Source of the DNA: Gryganskiella cystojenkinii
Taxonomy: Eukaryota > Mortierellomycota > Mortierellomycetes > Mortierellales > Mortierellaceae
Assembly (NCBI GenBank): GCA_015852425.1
Contig: JAAAIG010000909.1
Coordinates: 1-12,734 of the forward strand
DNA: 12,734 nucleotides
Direction: 5' to 3'
Shown: positions 9,401 to 12,734 of the stretch, piece after piece
How positions within the stretch are numbered: position 1 is the stretch's first letter
Layout: each line of letters opens with the position of its first letter
The notes under the pieces: model-generated
Database searches by the model: none
Told to the model about the DNA's origin: nothing
The model's input: only the letters and a program-made list of their open reading frames with translations
Made by a program: the position numbers and the translations under genes

Positions 9401-9635
9401 CGTTTTTGCCATGCAAGGTCTTTTGATGTTCGACCTGTTCATCGTTCAGAGGTAAGAGACCAAAGAACTCGGAGGTGGAGGGGAGACCTGACGTGACGAT
9501 GGTATCGGTCATGTTTTCGTAGACGGCACCATGCTGGGTGATGCTAAAGTAATCAGTCGTAGACGAGGCAGTCTTGGCACCGTTAGAGTTGCCTCCGACG
9601 GTTTTCTTGTTGAGGGCAGTGATTGGGGAGGGCAT
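6474..9635 (-). CDS. magnesium-transporting P-type ATPase (P3B, MgtA-like), 1053 aa
   Basis: This is an ATP-driven membrane cation pump, most likely importing Mg2+. In order: membrane pair M1-M2 (about 90-140); actuator motif LTGEAMPVEK (226-235); M4 motif TPEMLPMIVNSNLARGA (421-437), which is typical of magnesium pumps; phosphorylation motif DKTGTLT with the catalytic Asp at 465; ATP-site KGA (583-585); DPPK (696-699); TGDS (720-723); hinge GDGINDAP (791-798); then M5-M10 with NLLYDISQITIPWDHMD. All catalytic motifs are intact. It is longer than bacterial MgtA (about 900 aa) because of an N-terminal extension, a polar insert at about 238-330 and a second at about 600-650. The coding frame has no intron. 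The ATG at 9635 is chosen because an in-frame TAA lies about 30 nt upstream. The specific cation is inferred from family motifs. Confidence 0.92.
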   Translation of the reverse strand: MPSPITALNKKTVGGNSNGAKTASSTTDYFSITQHGAVYENMTDTIVTSGLPSTSEFFGLLPLNDEQVEHQKTLHGKNVVCFGNDQVWYKVLFHALVHPFNILLFILGTATIATEDVEGASVMYFMVVMSTSLRFWQEWKSVAAAASLKSMVSTLVTVTRLYSCPDHRDPTLEDAERIARHATLRMEIPIEDVVPGDWVQLSAGDLIPADVRVLESKDLFVSQAALTGEAMPVEKFSATSEAMNAWIYSQNSETSSYETMASDAVPMDASAIQMKPSKVTFTATPLKSSRKSGPSFKNSILRSVCRCFGIRRFDTDTNSGKSEEIDLSRPDKCYMGTSVVSGTATVLIEEIGDQTFFGSMAKELAKRRPENAFQMGVRNISWVFFGLMAIMVPPVLLINGFVHQSWKDAALFALSVAVGLTPEMLPMIVNSNLARGAYLMSQKRCIVKNLDAIINLGSMDVLCTDKTGTLTDNKVVLVRHLDYHGQASIHSLQLAFLNARFQTGLKNLLDVAVVEYFEKTASALPSYESIESDHEHGSGLTPAAVVFASRYEKQDEIPFDFVRRRMSVVLWDVSDESAILVSKGAVEEMLSICDKIVIPRQGRASVDIQMVNANADGEATDENQLSLDLLDHPEADQVQTLTPEMIAQLVEMNKGLNVDGLRVVAVAYRAIDKVKTEYGIKDECNMVFAGLIGFLDPPKESTGPAIKELLSLGVDVKVLTGDSAAVCRKVCQEIDLPVKSVVSTEDLVGLDDEQVAELAEEATIFAKLTPLQKSLVIRALKRKDHVVGFLGDGINDAPALSEADVGISVDTATDIAKESADVILLEKSLLVIAEAVLLGRTTYGNTMKYIVMAISSNFGNVFSILVASSWLPFLPMQPIHILTQNLLYDISQITIPWDHMDPEFLKVPHRWNIKSILRFMVFMGPWSSIFDITTYLFMWFKFDIKKADSPLVSLFQTAWFTEGALSQLLVIYVIRSPKIAFVQTWAARPVMVGSAVISAIILVLPYINVFAELLNFVHLPAIFYAYLVGALCSYFLVTQGAKMLYLRLFNVWF

Positions 9636-9683
9636 TGTAATTGTAGAGAGGAAAAGAGGCTCTTAAGGAGGCTTGTGCGAGGA

Positions 9684-9816
9684 CTGGCATAGGACAGAGG
9701 AGGCAGGAATCATAAGTCAAGAAGAAGATGATGATGAGTATACGATGTTCTAATAATGAGTACCTGGGGGGTCGTGATCTATATTTTTAAAACTCTGATT
9801 TTTTTTTTGTTCTTAC
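9684..9816 (-). other. probable intron in the ATPase 5' leader (133 nt)
   Basis: On the minus strand a GTAAGA donor (9811-9816) follows ATTGATCAAG. The proposed acceptor is CCTATGCCAG, ending at 9684. Without splicing, the leader would contain an ATG (in CTTATGATTCC) upstream of the real start. With this splice, no ATG remains between the predicted transcript start and 9635. An earlier AG, in ATTATTAG, is an alternative acceptor but would keep that ATG. Confidence 0.5.
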
Positions 9817-10043
9817 CTTGATCAATTGCTCGCGGATACCGGAGGAGGTGTAGGTCGCCAGTGCTGCAGGCGAAGAACGGATAAGGGGGCAAGTCGACGC
9901 CAATTCTTGGATACGAATTTGTGGGAAAAGGTTGGGGAAGGAGACGCGTGGGAAGGTAGGGGCTAGACGAAAAGGTCTGAAGACGGTGGTGAGTTGGTTG
10001 ATCAAAGAAAAAAAAATTGAAAAGGGGGAGGGGGGTTGGGTCG

Positions 10044-10051
10044 CTTTTATA
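10044..10051 (-). promoter_or_regulatory. TATA box of the ATPase gene
   Basis: The minus strand reads TATAAAAG here, a good TATA element. It is about 410 bp upstream of the start codon in genomic distance, but only about 200 nt upstream of the proposed leader donor. Transcription would be expected to begin roughly 25-35 nt further along, near 10010-10020, giving an ATG-free leader. Confidence 0.5.
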
Positions 10052-10125
10052 AAAAAACGTGTTGGACGTTCAACTGATAAGCTTGTTGACGACCGCAGAG
10101 GATGAGGGGCCAAAGGGCCGTGATA

Positions 10126-10160
10126 TGATACCTGTCGCAGCAATTATGTGCCAGGTATCA
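10126..10160. repeat. 9-bp inverted repeat upstream of the ATPase promoter
   Basis: TGATACCTG (10126-10134) and CAGGTATCA (10152-10160) are perfect reverse complements separated by 17 nt. A further GATAT/ATATC pairing (10122-10126 and 10163-10167) is interrupted on one side. The repeat lies about 75 bp upstream of the TATA box. It could be a protein-binding site or chance; no function can be assigned. Confidence 0.4.
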
Positions 10161-10815
10161 GAATATCAAACAAACAAAATAAAAGTCCATGTTCTTGGTC
10201 GCACAAAAAACAATAATAAAGGACCATGATCTGTGCCTGGCCACGTTTAAACAGTTTATCATTTCGGAAAGAAAAAGAGGACCTGAAATAGTACCGTAGT
10301 GGACATTTGAGACACCAGTTAAGGAATCCCACTAGAATTTCTCTACTTTGCTGGATCTCCCTCAGCCCCAGGAGGACTCAGGTTCTGACACAACCCCATC
10401 TCATAGATAGATTCCAAGAAGAATATTTTTTGCGCACGTTTTTGATTTTTTTTTTTTTGCACGGCCTGGCACATGGACATCCTTTTTTTTTATGAGAGGC
10501 GTGTTGCCCCGGGACCATTGAGGTGTCGTTCCAGGTGAGGATGATCCAACAAGAAAGTTCGACCCTTTGTTTTTTACGCCTTCTCTTTGGCAAGTCGAAA
10601 ACGACGAAGGTTTCCTGCGGTAAAGTTTTGTCTCATCCACTTTTTTTTTGTTGCTATACGCCTGAAACATTCAAGTGACGGCCAAAATACTTGAACAATT
10701 TTTTTTTTAGTGGCGCTCCTCGCTCGCTGCATCTGACTAGACACCCCTTCCCACAACGCTTCGTGCAAGCCTTGTTGCACACTTGGCAGACTTGCGCTGA
10801 CGAAGGTGAAACGGA
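10161..10815. other. unassigned region with many T homopolymers
   Basis: No gene could be supported. The plus strand has T runs of about 9-12 bases near 10447, 10481, 10640 and 10700. The last ends in TTTTTTTTAG (acceptor-like, AG at 10709-10710), and a GGTAAAG donor-like site lies at 10619-10625. These could bound a 91-nt intron of the decayed gene that follows, but neither flanking exon is convincing. Long Lys-rich minus-strand reading frames here are artefacts of the T runs. Confidence 0.4.
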
Positions 10816-11113
10816 ATGACAGGCCGCCAGGATCGACGAGAGAGACTCAGGCACGATATGGACAAATCGAGAATCCTCTACTCGAAGGCCGATCGAATCA
10901 TCCAAGAAATGCTGTATCGGACAAAGACTGTACTACCGTTAAATGCGTGTTCAGGACATCACCGAGCTCGAGATGGAACTAGGTCCACTAACGGACGGCA
11001 ACATGATGAGTCTGACTCTTGCGCTCGGAGCTGTAGTCGAGATCCAGGACCGAGGTGACCGAAATAAGCAGAGTAAAAAGAACATGTGTTCCCTCTGCCA
11101 ATCCTTGGCCTGA
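10816..11113 (+). pseudogene. frame-broken coding fragment, helical protein of unknown family
   Basis: I do not recognise this protein. The plus-strand frame starting at ATG 10816 gives a charged, helix-like sequence containing DKSRILYSKADRIIQEM and ending sensibly at KTVLPLNA. Near 10945-10952 a one-base shift moves into a second frame containing VQDITELEMELGPLTDG, then MSLTLALGAVVEIQDRGD, and stops at TGA 11111-11113. The two halves read as one continuous protein if one base near GCGTGTTC is treated as an insertion. A competing frame just before the TGA reads LPILGLKAIDTG, so another lesion or intron may follow. The gene is divergent from the ATPase gene. Confidence 0.4.
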
Positions 11114-11170
11114 AGGCCATCGACACAGGTGTACCTAACAAATAAGGTGAAATTGTGATGTCAAAAGATC

Positions 11171-11377
11171 GTGTTTGAGTGCCGATCGGCGATAATAATG
11201 CACGAAAAAATGCACGATGAAAGAAGGGCCAGGAAGGTAAACGGGAAACACCTTATCGGAAGGGAACAAAGCCAGTGCGCTCGCCGCCATAGTCTCGTGT
11301 GGTTCACGACCTCGGACAAGGATCGCGAGATGATATGGACAAAGCTCATCTTGAAGACGCATAACCTTTTCGAATGA
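11171..11377 (+). other. small plus-strand ORF, possible fragment of the same decayed gene
   Basis: The second half of this reading frame looks protein-like (VWFTTSDKDREMIWTKLI followed by LKTHNLFE), while the first half is less so. Its TGA overlaps the ATG of the next ORF by four bases. No domain was recognised. It may be an exon or relic of the decayed gene beginning at 10816; this is inference from orientation and proximity only. Confidence 0.25.
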
Positions 11378-11505
11378 CTGCTGCTCACCCCACCAATATC
11401 ACCACTCAACCAATGTTGAAAGGCGTAGGACGAAAGAAGGTATCTTCTTCAAAAACGGCATATCAAACTCGTCGTCCTCGACACGTCGTGTTCAAGAGGG
11501 AATAG
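11374..11505 (+). other. small basic ORF (43 aa), possible C-terminal fragment
   Basis: The frame begins MTAAHPTNITTQPM, continues into a Lys/Arg-rich stretch (GVGRKKVSSSKTAYQTRRPR) and ends in HVVFKRE with TAG at 11503-11505. The composition resembles a basic protein tail. Joining it to the preceding ORF needs only a two-base loss at the overlapping stop and start. No family was recognised, and it is too short to call as a gene with confidence. Confidence 0.25.
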
Positions 11506-11698
11506 TCGGGACGAAGGCGTGTTTTCGGTCTAGGACGAAGGTGTCGAGAATGCTCTGTAGACCAATGAAGCGGCATCGTTCGTAGTCTTGATGAGGGTTA
11601 ATCCCAATGGCCTTCAGATGTACCCCAATTTCAAGTTGCAGCGTTGGGAGGCAACCACTTGAACGAGGGAATGTAACGGGGTCGAAAAGTTCACTCAT
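11492..11698 (-). other. small minus-strand ORF (68 aa), coding-like, unrecognised
   Basis: From ATG 11698 the minus strand reads MSELFDPVTFPRSSG and then LEIGVHLKAIGINPHQDYER, ending at TGA 11492-11494 after FVPTIPS. The frame stays open upstream to 11962. A polypyrimidine run with GCAG at about 11880 (minus strand) could be a splice acceptor for an upstream exon. A second ATG in another frame (MANITERNPYL, about 11750) follows a pyrimidine-rich stretch. No domain was recognised; it could be a decayed exon. Confidence 0.25.
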
Positions 11699-12185
11699 GA
11701 GCTGGAAGACGAAGATAAACAGAGGTAGGGGTTGCGTTCTGTGATGTTGGCCATGGGAGCGAAAGAACAGAGGAAGAGAGAACGGAAGACGACAACTAAA
11801 TGTAAACGAACGAAGTGCAAGTGGAGCCGTCGCATCTGAGAGAGTAATAGCCACGTTGCCCTCCCTTCTGCTTTCCACTGCAAAAAAAAAAAAAATGAAA
11901 ACTCGTTTATTGCGTAGCGACATAAAAGATAACTGAAAATGTTGTACTAGGCATTGGAACAATGAAATGATATGATGATCTATTTAAAAAAATGCATATG
12001 TGGGAATATATAACCGTCAGCCGCTCAAGGAGAACAGTAACTGAGCACAGAACAACTTAGCTCACTAGAACAACTGGAATGAAAAATAAGATAATGACAA
12101 TCGTGGAGAAATAGGTAGAACACACTGTTCTTACCACTCCTTTTTTTTGCCTGCTCTTCCTCCTCTACGTTTCTTTCTTCATGTT
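11699..12185. other. intergenic stretch, 3' side of the chitin deacetylase-like gene
   Basis: Nothing firm was found. The part next to 12185 should hold the 3' UTR of the chitin deacetylase-like gene. An A run (about 11881-11894) and A/T-rich sequence with TATATA (about 12006) are present, but no convincing poly(A) signal was identified. Confidence 0.4.
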
Positions 12186-12556
12186 TTACTTGCGGTACCA
12201 GTTCTTGGAGTTGGTGTCACCCAGACACACTGCGACAGGCTCAACCTTGAAAAGAAGCTCCCGTGCAAGCGTAATGGCTTGGACTGAGAGTTCTGTGGCA
12301 GTGTCCTTGTTCACATCGTGTTCCAACCCGATCCAGCCCTTCTTAAGAGCGTCCTTGGACCCCAATGCATCCCTGTACGGCTTAAGGTTTGCGTCTACAG
12401 TTGTTGGGTGTTCCCAATCTTCTGTGTCAATGTTCCACTTAATCATCTTGTAACCAAGTCCAGAAATGATACTCTGGACATGACTACTGGCGTCTCCGAA
12501 GGGTGGACGCATGTAAACGGGGCGCTTTCCGAGGATTTTGATGAAAGCATCATCGA
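12186..12556 (-). CDS. chitin deacetylase-like protein (carbohydrate esterase 4), 3' exon, partial
   Basis: This is the C-terminal part of a polysaccharide deacetylase, which removes N-acetyl groups from chitin-type polymers in or outside the cell wall. The exon opens after a TTTCTCGCAG acceptor with DDAFIKILGKRPVYMRPPFG. RPPFG is the conserved CE4 motif 3. WNIDTEDW matches motif 4, and GWIGLEHDVN matches the motif 5 region with its His. The end, VCLGDTNSKNWYRK, resembles the usual fungal C-terminal CLG...NWYR. The stop is TAA 12186-12188. There is no GPI-anchor-like tail. The metal-binding TFDDGP and HxxxH motifs of the N-terminal half are absent, because the gene continues beyond the window's right edge. 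Confidence 0.85.
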
Positions 12557-12734
12557 CTGCGAGAAACAGAGGGGAAATATGCCAAGAGTGTTTGTGGAGG
12601 TTAGAATGTGGTACAAAAAAAAGTCGCAAAGACGCAGGGAGCAACTGGGTTTGTGCGCCGCCGACGTTCGGCGTGGGAGCCGTTCCTGTGCCGTTGAAGA
12701 TAACAATAGACACAAAAAAGCATGCGTAAAGGGG
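12557..12734 (-). other. probable intron of the chitin deacetylase-like gene, running off the window
   Basis: Directly upstream of the last exon the minus strand shows a TTCTAAC branch-like sequence and a pyrimidine-rich stretch ending CTCGCAG. None of the three frames gives the SHTWSH-type block expected just before this exon in CE4 proteins. The preceding exon therefore probably lies beyond 12734, making this an intron of at least 178 nt. The donor was not seen. Confidence 0.5.

Noticed and set aside
9787..10143. 118-codon minus-strand ORF upstream of the ATPase
   Set aside because: It has no ATG (it starts at TTG), contains the TATA box and runs through the proposed leader donor. It is best explained as promoter and leader.
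10378..10670. Lys-rich minus-strand ORFs
   Set aside because: The lysines come from T homopolymers on the plus strand, and there is no protein-like content.
12557..12713. N-terminal part of the 175-codon frame at the right edge
   Set aside because: It lacks CE4 motifs, and a clear acceptor at 12557-12558 shows it is intronic. Its apparent start is a non-ATG codon.

Overview
The window looks like nuclear DNA of a filamentous fungus. Coding exons are broken by short GT-AG introns of about 55-150 nt, gene leaders are pyrimidine-rich, long A/T homopolymers sit between genes, and the proteins are eukaryotic or fungal in type: an arrestin-like protein, a carbohydrate esterase 4 (chitin deacetylase-type) protein and a Ty3/gypsy retrotransposon scrap. 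Gene style suggests an early-diverging fungus such as a Mortierella relative; that placement is inference.

Left part (1-2900): a decayed minus-strand gene of an unrecognised family occupies about 81-1914. Several exons can be read through, but they carry in-frame stops and frame changes. From about 2000 to 2690 nothing is firmly identified. A short minus-strand relic of a Ty3/gypsy RNase H domain lies at about 2690-2880.

Centre (2900-10150): two intact genes converge. The plus-strand arrestin-like gene has three exons (3365-3910, 4060-4300, 4861-6002) whose reading phase closes exactly, giving 642 residues. The minus-strand gene at 6474-9635 is an uninterrupted 1053-residue P-type ATPase of the magnesium-transporting (P3B, MgtA-like) kind. 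Its leader appears to hold a spliced 133-nt intron, no upstream ATG in the predicted mature transcript, and a TATA box at 10044-10051. Their 3' ends are 471 bp apart.

Right part (10150-12734): about 2 kb of mostly unassigned sequence holds pieces that read like protein but are broken. The best is a plus-strand frame-shifted piece at 10816-11113, followed by small ORFs at 11171-11377 and 11374-11505, and a minus-strand one at 11492-11698. The window ends in the last exon of a minus-strand chitin deacetylase-like gene (12186-12556), whose 5' part lies beyond the right edge.

The intact genes do not form a pathway. They are an endocytic adaptor-type protein, a magnesium pump and a cell-wall enzyme, each with its own promoter, as expected for a eukaryotic chromosome. 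No RNA gene or CRISPR array was seen.
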